Shown here: positions 34,918 to 47,800 of the stretch, piece after piece | Position numbering within the stretch: position 1 is the first letter of the stretch | Layout: the number at the start of each line of letters is the position of its first letter | Assembly (NCBI GenBank): GCA_030267565.1 | Contig: BRXU01000014.1 | Span: 2,764,001 to 2,828,000, forward strand | Reading direction: 5' to 3' | Length of the DNA stretch: 64,000 nucleotides | From: Pleodorina starrii | Lineage: Eukaryota > Chlorophyta > Chlorophyceae > Chlamydomonadales > Volvocaceae | The notes under the pieces: generated by a model | What the model saw: the letters and a program-made list of their open reading frames with translations, nothing else | What the model was told of the DNA's origin: nothing | The model's database searches: none | Made by a program: the position numbers and the translations under genes

Positions 34918-37054
34918 CGGTAGCGGTAGCGGTAGCAGGGGGGGAAAAGAGGGCGAGCGGGGGGGTTGCGGCGGGAGTGTAGGGGATGGGTTGGTGGTTG
35001 GTGTGCTTGGGGGGGGGGGGGTGGTGCAGGCCGGGGTTCTCTGAGCGCTGGTACTCAGGCGGCGGGTTTGTGTGTGTGTGAGGGGGCGGGGGGCCGAGGC
35101 GGCGATAGGTGTTGTGTGGGGGAAGCATTTGTATTACGTGCAGGGGGCGGTGGTGGTGGTTTATGTGAGCATGCGTGCGCGCGTGTGCGTGTGTATTACG
35201 GGCGGGCAGGGAGGAGAAGGGACGGAGGAGGAGGAGGAGGTGGTGGAGGGGGATGCGGTAGGGTGCAGCTGCGTCAAAAGAGGTTTTGGGGGAATGGGAC
35301 GCAGGACGCTGCACAACTGCTGCCAGGACAGTACTCGGGAGGACGCTGGACCGCTCCCAGCGGCGGCAAGGGATGCCGCGTTTCCGTGGGACGAGCTTCC
35401 GTACATGTACTACACCGTATTTTGTACCCTGCAGCAGCGGCAGAGGCGGCGGCAAATAATGCTGAGCTGTGTCTCTGTGGACGTGTGGGGGCAGTGTTGG
35501 ATGCGCGGCTGCGGGGCTGGCCGCTCGGGGGCATTGCCGTGCACAGGCGGTTGGTTGGTTGGTTGGTAGGTGGTTGCTGAAGGGGCGTTGGGTTTCGGAA
35601 CCAGCTTGCGGCGGCTTGCGATTGCAGACGTTGGCTTTCATTTCGTTCCCACCTCCCTTCCGGGTGAAGGCGGAAGAACGCAGGCGGTGCGACCTATATG
35701 ATCTATGTTACCCTGCTACTACTACTACTGCAGCATCAAATACGGGGCACTGGCTTTCTCCTCGAGGGGGAAACTCACTTTTGTACCGGCAAGCGACTCG
35801 CTCGCGAGACATGGTATTGTCGTACATGGATGCCGGAGTGATACCGGCACCGTCCGAGGAGATTGGGGCCCGACATCGGGCCCGGCGGCGGTGGCGGTGG
35901 CGGGGTCGGAGAGAGCCTCCGGAAAGGGTAGAGGGGACATGCTAGCTACACGGCTGACCGAGTGCGGACCGTGTGCGAGGTCGGTTACCGGTACCTGATC
36001 GATCGCGGTGGTGGTGGTGGTGGTGGTGGTGGTGGTGGTGGTGGTGGTGGTGGACGGTGCAAGCGCTATGGTACGTGGAGTCGGCGGCGACCCACCCCGG
36101 CGGCGCCCAGGAGTGGGTCAGCACCCCACCCACCACACCCACCACCGTGCCGCATGCCGCAATGTGGCTCGGCATGCGGGGCAGCAGGTGGCGCAGCAGA
36201 GCTGTGGTGGGCAGTGCAGTGCAGTGCAGCGAGGGATGCGGCCTACATTGGCCAACAACATGGAGGTGGATGTAACTGGAGTCTCATTCAGGTCAGCCGA
36301 TCAAAAGTGTTGGTGGCGCTGATCGTGAGGGCAGATGGCAGGACTTGGCTGCCTGCCACGGCCTGCCATACCCGGTCACATGCACCACCCGTACACACAT
36401 CTCGGGAGTCGGGACGAGTCTTGCATCCACCAGAAGCGACCATCCTTCTCTTAGACCGGTGCAACCGAAGCCGGCCGTAGTTGCCTCCAGGGTCCAGGCA
36501 GAGCTGCCAACCCTCATCCACAACGGCTTCACGCCTGGCACCACCGCAGGCTTCTACTTGCCGCTACAAGCGCGGTCGCATTCCTGCAACTCGCATTCCA
36601 GCAACACCCATCCGCTGTCTCCGCCAAGTGTGCGTCGCTATCCAATCCCTCATACGGCTACGCCCAGCCCCGCCGGCCCCACGCTACCAAACTCCCACAC
36701 CCAGGGTGGCCGATGGGTCGGCCGTATTTGCACACCCAAGGCCGCCGCTGTTTGACGGCGCCGTTATTGTCGTAACCATATCCAATGCAGCGGAACCCCG
36801 ATTGATTAATCGAGCACAACATAAGCGGTTCATAACAGTACGTAACAGTGTACGTAAAGGATGGATGTTCGAAGAAGGAAGCGTGGGTTCCAATAGCGTG
36901 CGTCACAGGCTAGCAATCGGCAATGGCGAGCTTGCTGGCCCTCGGCGGCACAGCGCCTACAGCGCAGCCGAGCTTGGAGCGATCATACACACACGCCGGC
37001 GGCCGACCGGGTTCTTGACGGGCCATACGCTCCTAATTATACGCTCCTACTTAC
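34918..37054. other. 3' region and intergenic, no gene recognised
   Basis: A (GGTAGC)-type run directly follows the coiled-coil stop at 34915-34936. The region continues GC-rich with GT runs (35060-35200). No frame matches a known family. A candidate TGTAA occurs only near 36270. The 3' part could contain later exons of the minus-strand exon at 37055-37295, but none could be joined. Confidence 0.4.
36007..36053 (+). repeat. GGT trinucleotide microsatellite
   Basis: About 15 perfect GGT units. Confidence 0.95.
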
Positions 37055-37295
37055 GACCGTCCACCAGGTGCTTGGCCTGTCGGTTTACCAGTCGTAGCGC
37101 GCACTTGGCGTCGCGGGGCAGGTGACTCACGAAGTCGGCCTGCGCCAGGTCGCTGAGGGCGCCCAGCGCGTTGAGTGGGTCCGTCAGGGCGGCATCGGCC
37201 GAGCTGGCGGCTGGCGCAGAGGGACCCGGTACCGAAGTGTCGCGCTGCGCATCCCCGCGGTCCATTGCCGGGCGCTGCTCTTGGCCAGGGTCCAT
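37055..37295 (-). CDS. Possible first exon of an F-box/LRR-like protein
   Basis: A minus-strand frame starting at ATG 37295 encodes about 80 residues: a disordered start, then LSDLAQADFVSHLPRDAKCALRLVNRQAKHLVDG. The latter half resembles the short helical motif at the start of F-box or leucine-rich proteins in these algae (LP...ALRLVNR...LVD). The frame ends precisely at a strong donor, GTAAGT (37054-37049), leaving phase 1. No downstream exon in the next 2 kb could be recognised, so this may be an intact gene with unrecognised exons or an orphaned fragment. Confidence 0.35.
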
Positions 37296-38875
37296 GGTTG
37301 CTGTCTCGCAAAGATGCGCAGCTGCTGCGAAACAATAAGAAGAACGAACCACTTGGAAAGCGTCCGCAATGAGGCCGGCTGGGAAGAGAGTCCGAACAGC
37401 CGCCGCGGCCGCCTGGCCTCAGAGTGGGATGAAGTGGGTTTCAGAGTATGTCAATGAGCCACAGAGCCCTGTATTGGCTTCAAAAGGGATGTCGGGCTAC
37501 AAAAGAGCGCAACGTTGCGTCCGGCGTGGGCGGGTCCCTACGTAGGCCCCGCGTTGCGTTGCCTCACGTTGCTGCAGGCACGAGCGAGGGCTTTCCCTAA
37601 AAGGCCAAATGGGGTGATCTGGGTCCCAAAAAAGAGATACACGCGAATTGATGTGTTGTCGGGCACGTGCAGGTCATTAAGATTCGGACTATCGGGCGGC
37701 TTCGTAATCAGGGACCCACGGGTCGGAGTCAAAGGCCAAAAGCGAAACTCAGCCCGAGTTGGGCGTGCGCCTATTGCCAATGGCTACTTTGGTCCGGGCC
37801 GCCGGGCGGTTTGTCGCTACTGTGCATTGGCCCATTTCAGCGCCGACGATGCAGCCCCCAATCCTGACTGGCCGAGATTTCTGCTTCTGCGGCACGAGCG
37901 AGGAGCGTCTTCTTCGTAAAGGAAAAACACGCGATGCCCTCCAAGCGCCCGACGACGTTGCAACATCACGCCAGCTAACGGTAATGTTTACAAAGTTTTC
38001 TCCCGAACACACAGGAGGTTTCTCGTGCGTGTTCGGGAGGACATGGGTGAGGGCCGATCACAGGCAACCCGTAAATGTTGCGCTGTCCAGTTACCCGCAT
38101 GCGCACGACGCACGACCGTTGGCCGACCAGTTACCTACCGGGCATCGCTTTTACCGACTATGTTGCGCCCAAGGGCTCGCCCTGGGCATGCATGCCTCAC
38201 ACCATGGCCCCCACGAGAAAGCCATAAAAATAAGGAGTTGTCCATACTTTGACTTCTAAAAACATGCTGCGTCAGCCTCGCACTAAAAACAGATCTACCG
38301 GTACTCGCTGGCGCTGCATGAGGGAGGGCGGAGGCGTCGCGGCTCCGCACACCGGTCCGCGGAACCCTCCGTATGATACCTGCGGAAACGCCTGCACCTA
38401 ACCACCTAATACTTCTCGCCTGCCAATGACCCCTGCTTGCCGAGACCCGTCCTCCCCCACTTCCTGTATGCATGGAAATCCGTTGCAGTAGTTTTGGGCC
38501 CCTTCCATCGAGCATTCGAACATGAAACGTCCCACGGAAATGGCGGAAGGCGAGACCAGCTCGAGAGCCGATCGTACATTTATACACCTCACTTTGACTG
38601 CACCGCCATCCATTCCACGTAGGCCGTTTGACCCATCAGTCCCCTCAAGCACGAAAAAGGACGATCACGATACGGGCATACTGCACCCATGCAATGGAGG
38701 CAATTCGGGTTCCCATCCCTTCTGCGTTTCCTGCTGGCCCGCTGCCGCCGAGACAGCACCCCGATACATGCAAAAAAGGTTTGGAGCCGGCCGTCCTCGG
38801 TGTTTGAATCTCAGGTCAGGCCCCCTGCCCCATGCATGCCAGCGCGTCCGAGAGCATTGCTGGGACCTACGTAGC
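37296..38875. other. Intergenic, no gene recognised
   Basis: Open frames here (37515-37919 and 37759-38259, +) show no family resemblance. An inverted repeat with perfect 11-bp arms lies at 38000-38039. The right end holds the 3' UTR of the TPR-DnaJ gene. Confidence 0.4.
38000..38039. repeat. Inverted repeat, 11-bp arms
   Basis: CTCCCGAACAC and GTGTTCGGGAG are perfect complements separated by about 18 nt. It may be the foot of a small transposon or a chance hairpin. Confidence 0.7.
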
Positions 38876-41800
38876 TCAGAAGGTGAACGTATCCTCGTCA
38901 TCATCGTCGGAGTTGTCGTTCCCTCCCTCCCACCACTTGCGGCCTCCGCCCGCTGCCTGCCGCGCTCCCGCGCCTGCGGCACCGGCGCCGGTGCGTCCGT
39001 ACCCGGCGTATCCACCGCCTGCACCGCCGCCGCCGGCAGCGGCGCCGCCAGCGCGGGACGCGCCCGCGCTGGCATTGCTGCCGCCGCGCGCCGAGTTGCT
39101 GCCGCTCGCCCCATTGGCTGCGGAGCCCTGCCGCCCGCTTGCAGGCCGAGAGCCGCCGTACGACCCGTATCCGTAGCCTGCGAGCGCATGGGTCGGAAGA
39201 TCAGCAAAAGAGCGGCTCATCAGGCAGATTAACCCAGGTGGAAAGCCAGTACCCTTCGTGTCCTGACTGAGCCCAAAGCAGTGTCAATGTGCAGCCCTGT
39301 GTCTGCGTCGGCTGGCTAAAGCGCACGTCAAGGCGTGAGGTTATGATTTGCAGGCCAATGACAGTGCGGCGCGGCGATAGGGCAACCCGGCAGCTATCCC
39401 GTGGCGTGGTGCGCACATGGCGTTAGGCGCACGCATGGACCCACAGCCTGCAACCCTAGGGCGTGTTCAACTCCTGTGCTCAGTCCCCATGTTTTCCGAC
39501 GCACCCCCGTAGCCGCTTCCACCTGCCCCGGCGCCGCCACCCGTCGCTGTGCGAGTTCGTGAGCTCCCTCCTGCGCCGCCGGCCCCACCCCCACCTCCCG
39601 CCGGGCCCGACCCGCCGGATCGGTGGAAGAAGAAGGGGTCCATGCCGTAGAAACTTGAGAAGCCGCCGTAGCGCGAGCCACCGCCGTTGTACCAACCGCC
39701 GCCGTACTGGTTGGACGAGCCGCTACCGTAGCGGCCCGAGTTCGGGGGCTGCTCCGCTTCCAACAGCTGGTCCACCTTTCGGCGACGGGCCTTGTCCGAA
39801 AGCTCCTCGTGAGCCTGATGCATGTCACCGGGGGTAGCAAGGAGTACGGGTGAGTCTGCCGATGTCGATTCCCTGTCACCTTATGCAAAGCTTGACGTGG
39901 AACAGACAGCCCTAAAGCCTTCGTCAGAACCCGTGGGAGCGGTGTACAGACGGCGCCTACGGCCGCCATTGATGCGGTATCCAAGGCGCGTGTGGGGGCC
40001 CTGCCATGATAAGCATGGCGAAGAACACTACAGAAGAGCACTGCAGAACAGTTCAAGGCTCACCCCTGGCGCCTCTACTCATCAAGCGCGCCGTCGCATA
40101 CCTGGGCCCCAGCGTGCGCGCGCTAACGCCCACTGACCTGGTTGAGAAAGTTGAACAGCCAGGTTGCCTCCTCGCGCACGCGCGTCTCCCGCTCGTTGCT
40201 GGTCGCCAGCGGCCCGCTGAAGGGCGCCGCGCCCGCCCGGCCCGGCAGCACCGCCGATACCTTGACCGCCGCAAGGGCCTTGTCCGGGTGGTGCTTGAGT
40301 GCCAGCCGCCGGTAGGCCTTCTTGACGTCCTCCTCACTGCATTGGCGGCGACAATGGCGCAGAAGGGGCCAAGTCAAGTGTGGAGGGCGGCCGGGTAAAC
40401 GGAGCCGAGCCCACCATTTCACAGCAATACGCCCGACACTTGGTGTCGCGCGCCGGTCAGCCGGCCCCCTGCGCCGCCACCTGGGTGGCGAATGCCCCCA
40501 TTGTGGGAGGGCTCAACCCGACCGCCCACCTGCAGTTGATCGTCAGGCCCAGGATTTTGTAGTGATGAGGCGTCTTCTGCCAGGAGGCTGCGGCACGCGC
40601 CTCGGACAGCCGCTCCTGCGCGGGGTTGGGCCGGATTAGGGTTGGAATACCTGTGCATCAAGCGTAAGGCTTCATGACGACTGAGGGCATCGAAACTAAT
40701 GGTTTTCTGTGCGAGGTGAACTCAGAGGAGTTCGGCCCTCCTAACAAGCAACCCGAACGCATCGCCTTGGGCGAGCTGCGCAGCTCCGTTTGCCTTGCTG
40801 GCCGCTTGATCTCAACCCGCGCCGTCCGCACCTTGATTAGCGTCAGCTCTTCCGGTCGCGGCCCCGCGCCGTTGCTCTGCGAGCTGAGCTTGACCAGCGG
40901 CTCCAGCATCCCATGTGCGTCCTCAGGCCGCCGCAGTTCAATCATGTAGGCTGCGGTCAGCACAACAGCCCGAGAGCACCAAAGCAGCTGGATGAAACAG
41001 GGTTGCGAGCTTGCGACGCGGTCAGTGGGCGCAGCGCCAGGCAGGTAGAGCAAACGTCCACCGCCCAAAGATGCGACCACACATACTGCTCCCTACTACT
41101 GTCCAACCCTTAATTCCACTCCAGCAAGCGCTCATCAGTACCAGTATTACTATGCCCCCTCCGTCTTTTGACCACACCTACCGGCAAGCCGCGAGTTGGC
41201 CTTGTAGTACGAGGGGTCCAGCGCCCGCGCGCGGCAGCAGTCCGCCACGGCATCTGCGATTGCGCCCAACCCCGCGTGCGCCGCCGCGCGGTTGGCGTGC
41301 AGCACCGCAGCGTAGGCGGGGCAGCAGCCCAGGCCCAGTGCGCGGCTGTAGTGCTCGGCCGCGTCGGCGTGGCGGTTCTGCTTGATGGCGGCGTTGCCGT
41401 CCTCCTGCGCTGGGGCAAAGCATGGGAGCAGAAGAGGTACCGGGCGCACAGAGATCAACGATTGCGCAACTGGGTCCGCTTTGGAGACAGCCGGAGGCAT
41501 AGGATGCGTGTCTTACCACGAGGTACAGACGTGTATGACAATGCACAACCCTTGGGAGTGGTGCATTTGATTACGGGGACAAGGGCAGCTCGCACCAGCA
41601 CCGCGTTCCAGGGTACCGTAGCAGAACCAGCCCCATTTCCACCCACCTTGAGCTTCAATAGCTGTTGCAAGCTCTCCCCAAGCTCCCCTAGGACAGCCGC
41701 GGGCGGCACCGTGACGTGAGCCGACGTGGTGTAGGCCCCCGCGCCAGCCGCCGCCTGCGCCTCCTGCTCTTGTCCCGAGCCGGCCGCAGACCCGCCGTCG

Positions 41801-44800
41801 CCGCCCGCTGCGTCCTGCCTTCCTGTTGCCTCCACGGCGAGCTGCAGCTCCTTGCACGTCACCATCGCCTCCTGTAACCGGCAACCACGCGCCCGGGTGT
41901 GTGTACAAGGTTGGCTATTGCGACCGGTAGCCATGTTTATTTGCCCTGGCACGAGATCTTCTAAGGTTAACGACGACTGCAGACCAGTGAGTGCGTGGCT
42001 GGCGGGGTAACAGGAATGGTAGCGTGGTGCCAAGCGCCGCGCACGTTGTGCACACACATGATGAGCACCTATTTCCCAGCGAGGATGCAGGAGGCGCTCG
42101 GGGAGACCAGAGCAGTATGGGGACACGGGGCAGGTCAAGGGGCGTTGAGGCAGGTCAGGCGGCGGCGTATAACGGTATAAGCCCCAGGCGCCTGCCCCTT
42201 TCTACATAACTCGGTCTTCAACCTTGCCGGACCCGGCCGGGCAGTGTGGCAGCTTCGTGGCGCCCACGTCTCCGCCGCCCTCACCTGGAGGTCGCCCTTG
42301 AAATAGTGCGCCTGCACCGTGAGCCACAGCCGCCAGGGTGCGGCCCGCTGCTGCACCGGCACCTCGGGGTGCGGCGCCACCAGCGCAAGCACATCCCGGG
42401 GGGAGCCCAGGCGCAGCGCCAGCACGGCGCGGGCGGTGGCCACCACATCGCAATAGCCCACCTGTATGCAGGTTGTATGCAGCGGCGGTTGTGCAAAGCG
42501 CCGCAAGCATGCGAGCAGGCATACGGTACCGTGCGTTCGATGCCGCCGGGGGGTACGGTGAAATCAAACGGAGAGCAGCCACAGAGATTTGTTGCAGGGT
42601 AAGCTCCTTGACATTGCCGCAACCAGGATCAAGAGCGGGTGCTAGCTCGGAATCCGATGTCTGGAACCATGCTTCCCGCCTTGCCTTCACATGCCGCCCC
42701 GGTCACAGTCGAACTCCAATTTACCGTGTCCCGTATGGCCGCCAGCTGGTCAGCGGCCTCCTGGAGCTTGTCACGAGAACCGCTGGAAATGGCGGAGACC
42801 GCCGCAGCGGTAGCGGCGCGCGCCCTGAACGCAGACGAGCAAAAAGAAGATCAATAAGCAGCCACGTTCAAGGCACCGCACCTCCTGGTCGGGTTTAGAT
42901 GGCTGTACTTTCGGTCAGCCGCTTGCCCCTAGCCCCTAACGCGGAGCGAGTAGACAATTACCGCGCTTACGCGCCCTCTGCCCCCCACGCCCTCCTCACT
43001 TGGATCCCAGGTCCACCACCTCGTTCAGCTTCTTGAGCATGTCCTGTGCGGCCGGTGGGCAAGCCACAGGGGTATTGCCCATGGAGGTGCAGCGAGGCAC
43101 TTAATTGTTGTGAGTCGAAGAGCTAACAAGAAAGCTAGGGGTCGGTATCACGATCGCTGAATCAGGCACGCGCCAAACTACTGTGCGTTGATGGCACGAG
43201 CTCGTGCTCATTACAGTCGAGTGCAGCGCCGCAAAAAACTGCAGCTGACGCAGCCAAGGGGCCCATGCCATGCCGCAAATCTTCATCAGTCTAACGGCGA
43301 ATCAGTCGCGGCTGTGTTTGCCTTCGTGGTACGTTCGGTAAATGTGGCTGGCGTCTGGGTCCGCTTGCTAACGCCATCGCCGTCCCTGCGCCGCGGTGTC
43401 TTTTTTCTTACCCCTCAAACGGCACAGCTATATGTTCCCGGTACTTCGGCTACCCCTAACCCCAACGCTCAATTCTAATTACCAACCATCCAAACCTCAT
43501 ACCTGGTAGTGCGACGAGGAGGCCGAACAGCGGTCCATCGCGGCGTCGATGATGCGGTGGGCAGCCGCGAAGTCGCCCAACCTGGGAATGGGCGAGGACA
43601 GCAGCGACCGTCAGTGGCACAGAAAACCGGCGCGAGAGCCGACGGCACACACACACAAGCTCTTCACCGTTCTATGACCTGCCTTGCGGCCAAAAGGCGC
43701 CCATTCCAAGGCTCCAACCAGGATGAGCAGTACCCAGAGCATGTCAGTTGCCCATTGTGGCAGCCTTAGTTCCCTGCGATGCCGCGCAAATAGCCAACCC
43801 GGAAAACGGAGACTTGTGACGGTGCCACCGTGAGAACCCCGCAGCCCACCTGCAGTGGCACGTGGCCGCCCGTGACGCCGCGCGCATGAACTTGGGGTCC
43901 AGCTCCATGGCCCGCAGCGCGTCGGCTAGCGCCGAGTGCGGCTTGGAGGTCATCAGCCGCGCGCCCGAGCGGTTGCTGTACAGCACCGCGACCTCTGTCT
44001 TGAGGTTGGGAAACAGCTGCTGCAGCTTGTCGCGGCTCATGGGCAGCTGCAACACCTGCTGCTCCAGAAGCTCGATGGCCTCACTGTACCATCGCTCCGC
44101 CGATCTGGATCAGGAAAGGAACGGACAAGGTATTGGGGGTCAGCGAAGGGAGGCACAGTACAGATGGACTTGCTGACAGGCCGGAGGCGTGAGGCGCCAG
44201 ACAGCTCGGGCGAGTACAGGAAATGAGTGTATATTAGGGGCGCCGAGAGGACTGCCGACCAGCTAAGAGCAAGGCATCCGATACGGCGTCAGCCCAGCAA
44301 ACGCAGCCGCACGGTCGACTGCGACGACTGGGACGCTCAGCCGCCACGAAGTGGCCGTGACCCACTTGAAGTCGCTCATCTCGTACTTCTGGTTGCCGTA
44401 CTGCTTCTTCTCGTCCGCCGTGCGTTTCAGCCGCACCGCCTGCCGAGCGCAATCAAAGGGACAACCCGTTAAATGTCGGCATAGCCGCTGCCATGCCAAA
44501 CAGAACAGACCCTTCAGCCGACATTCCCTGGGGCGGTTGACAAAAACCGCGGGCATACACACGAGCTCACACGCAAACATTCCTACAGCAGGCACCTCCC
44601 ACCTGCACCGCAGCGTTGTCTATACCAGGATCCGCAGCTCCAGACGACCCCTGAGGTTGGCTGGCCTGCTGCGGCTGGGCCCCTGCACCAGCTCCCGAGG
44701 GTACAGTCCCCGACGGCCGGTCCGAAAAGAGCCCCGGCCCAGCTGTGGCCGCCGATGGAGCTGCCGCCGCCGCCCCTCCTCCGCTTATCGCCGCAGAGGA

Positions 44801-47800
44801 TGATGAGGGCGCTTCTGCCGCGGCCGGCGCCGCCACGCCTCCGGCACTGGGCCGAGACGCTGCCCCGGAATCCATCGACGTGGCGATGCGGGTCTTGCGC
44901 GGCGTGATCTTGGCCCGGGACCTCCCGCCCACCCTGCGCCGCCGTAAAACGTCGTGGGGTCACTGTTGTCAATTAGCTATTCAGACCGGGGTCATCAACA
45001 TGCTGCACGGGATACCCTGACACCCTGGACGCGTGAGTTCAGGCTACCGTTTTGCCACCACATCCCAAGCGTGGAGTGAAGTGATCGTGCGCGAGAGTAA
45101 CCAACGCATGCGGCACTACCCGTTGGAGCGGCGATGTGCCAAAGAAAGCATCACGAGCTGTCATGATGGCTACGGGCAGACACAAGCGGGTACCGGCCGA
45201 ACAAAGCTCAACCCAAATCGACACCGAAGGGAGCACTCTGCTCCTGCCGCGCGTCGCGACCATGGCGGCTCCCACACATACGCTCCCGCTTCAACGCATC
45301 GCCAACCTCACCTTCCTGGTGTAGCGCCTCCAGGTCCTGCCACGGCATCTCCCACCGTGAACGTAAAGCCGTCTCCACCCGGCGCGGCAGCAGCAGGCAC
45401 CGCTGGGGCCCCGCCAGCCCAGCCGGCCGAGGATGCCGATGCCGTTGGCTGCTGCTGCTGCTGCTGGCTTGCGGACACTGGCGTCGTCGACATTGGCGAG
45501 GCACCGACAGACGAGGCCTGCGCTCTGCTCTGCTGCGTCCCCTGCGGCGTCGAGTTCCCACCGAATACGAAGGAGGCCACGGATGCAGCGCTGCTATTGC
45601 TGCTGGGCCGCTCTGCTTGAGCAGCATATGAGGCGCTGTTGGCACGGCTGAGAGACCTAGTTCCAAACTCCATCGGCGCTGCAGGCGCTGCAGGCGCCGC
45701 CGCTACTGGTACCGTCACTTGCGGCACAGCCTGGCCACTGGTACCTGGGGCCCCAAAAACGAAAGGCACTGCCACAGGTTGCTGCGCCGCCGGCGGGGCT
45801 TGACGCGCCGCTGCCGAGGCTGCCGCAGAAGGGACCGCAGGTGCTGCGCCAAACGCTGCGGTGGCGGAAGACCCGAATGCCTGCGAGACGCTTGGCGCCT
45901 CCGGCGCAGGTGCCGGGGCCGTGCCTCCTTGGCTGCTGCCAGCGGTGCCGCTGCCACTGCTGCTCGCGCCGCCGAACACGAACGGGACCGAAGGGATCCC
46001 GCCCGCACTCGAGCCTCTGCTCCCATCACCACCACTGCCGAGACCCGCCCCTCCAGTTCCGGTCGAGCCGGCTGTGGCGGCCTCCGGCGCCGCTCCTGTC
46101 GCCCGCGAGCCGTCGAGCTTCAACGCGTCAAGCAGGCACGCAACGGCAGCCGCAAGACCCGGTGCGCTTTCCGCAGCTGACGCTCTTGCAGCAGCGGCTG
46201 CAGCTGCCACCTTTGCATCGATCGCGCCAGGCCGTAGCATGATATCCACGACGGATCTGAGTGTCGGGTTGCTACCGCTGGCCAGGGAAGCGACAGCTGC
46301 CTCTACCGCTGCGGCCGAGCTGGCGCCGCCAATTGAGATTTGGGCCGTCGCGGCTGCGGCAGCGGCCTCCCGCGTCCTTCTCGCCATGTTCTCCAGCTGC
46401 TCAGCCACTGCCACCAGGAAGTCTGGGGGAGAGCTTGCTGCTTCGGCGGAAGCGGAAGCCATCGCCGCGGCGTTGGCAGCCGCCATACCGAGCGCAGCAG
46501 CAGCCGAGGCGACGGCCGAGGTGGAGACCGCCGCCTGCTGCTGCTGCGGTGCTGCTGAGGACGAGCTTCCAGCCGTTTGAAAAGCCGCTGCGGGCGGCAC
46601 GGCCGGTATCGCGCTCCTGGCGGCAGCAGTGGGAGCGTTGCCAGAATCGTGGGAAATGCGAGCTGATTTCGGGGCATTATCCTTGGGGGGCTGGCAGTCG
46701 TTTCCAGCCTGGCTCGCTACTCCAGCATTTGCGCCGGCCGCGAACCCGGCTTTGGCAGCCGCACCAGCCGCAGCGGGCAACTGTGCGTCCACCTCCGGAA
46801 GCTTCTTAGCTGCTGCCGCAGCCACTGCTGCAGCCATCCTCGCCCCTTGGGTGTCCTCCTCGGGAAGTTTTCTAGATGCCGCTGCGGCAACCGTGGAAGC
46901 CATCTTTGCGGCCTGCGGGCCCAGCAGCGATGCACCACCGGCCGTAGCTGCAGATGGTGCTGCCGCTCCGTTGGACTGCAGCCCGCTGCCTGCGCCTGAT
47001 GTTCCAGGCGGCGCGCCGCTCTTGCTGCCGTCACCGGCGATTGGTGCACCGGATGCAGATGCGAAGGCTGCCGACGAAAACATGTCTTGGACCTCCCGTG
47101 CACCAGGAATCTGGATCTGAATGGGAAATCGTAGACTGCCGCTTGCCGAGCCACCGCCGGTACTTGATGGGCGGGATGTAGCGCCAGCTACTGCCGATGT
47201 TGATGATCCAGCCGCTGCAGGAGCCTGTGGAGCCGCGGAGGCAGGTCGACGGGTGGCAAAGTCGTCGACGAGCACGGGACCGGATGCCGACTTCCCTCTG
47301 CCCTGCCAGGTAGGACACCGAATCTGCTTAGCTTTCGTAGCTAAGTGACCATCCGGCCCTCCGACAAGAAACGAGCGCCATACAAGCCTACAAGCTCAAC
47401 GCCCTCCGCCAAGCCTTTGAAGCGACTTACCGCTGGTGCTGCAGCCGCGAAGCCCTGGAAAGGCGTTGGCGTTGGCGCCGACGATGCCGAGGAACCTAAT
47501 CCGCAGCCGCCAGACACGCCAGCTCCCATGCCGCCGTTTGCAGCCTACGGTCGTATATGCGTTGCCGAGGCGAAAGCGCGTGTCGATAACAACGGAAGGA
47601 GGGACTTGCATTGCAACACGAAACACGCAATGGTGGTAGGGCACCGGTCCGGTCCCTGAGTTTGACGATGCTTGCGACCCAGATCATCCTCCTCCGCATT
47701 CAGTTACCATACAAAAGGACGGCTTCCATACCGCCCCATGAAGCCGGCCGTGAACCATTGGGGTTCCGATGATTCCGCAAACTGCAACTGCGCCCTTGCG

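Noticed and set aside
45861..46580. A 239-residue Ala-rich plus-strand frame opposite the TPR-DnaJ gene
   Set aside because: Antisense shadow of the large low-complexity exon 6; composition mirrors the GCN codons of the real strand.
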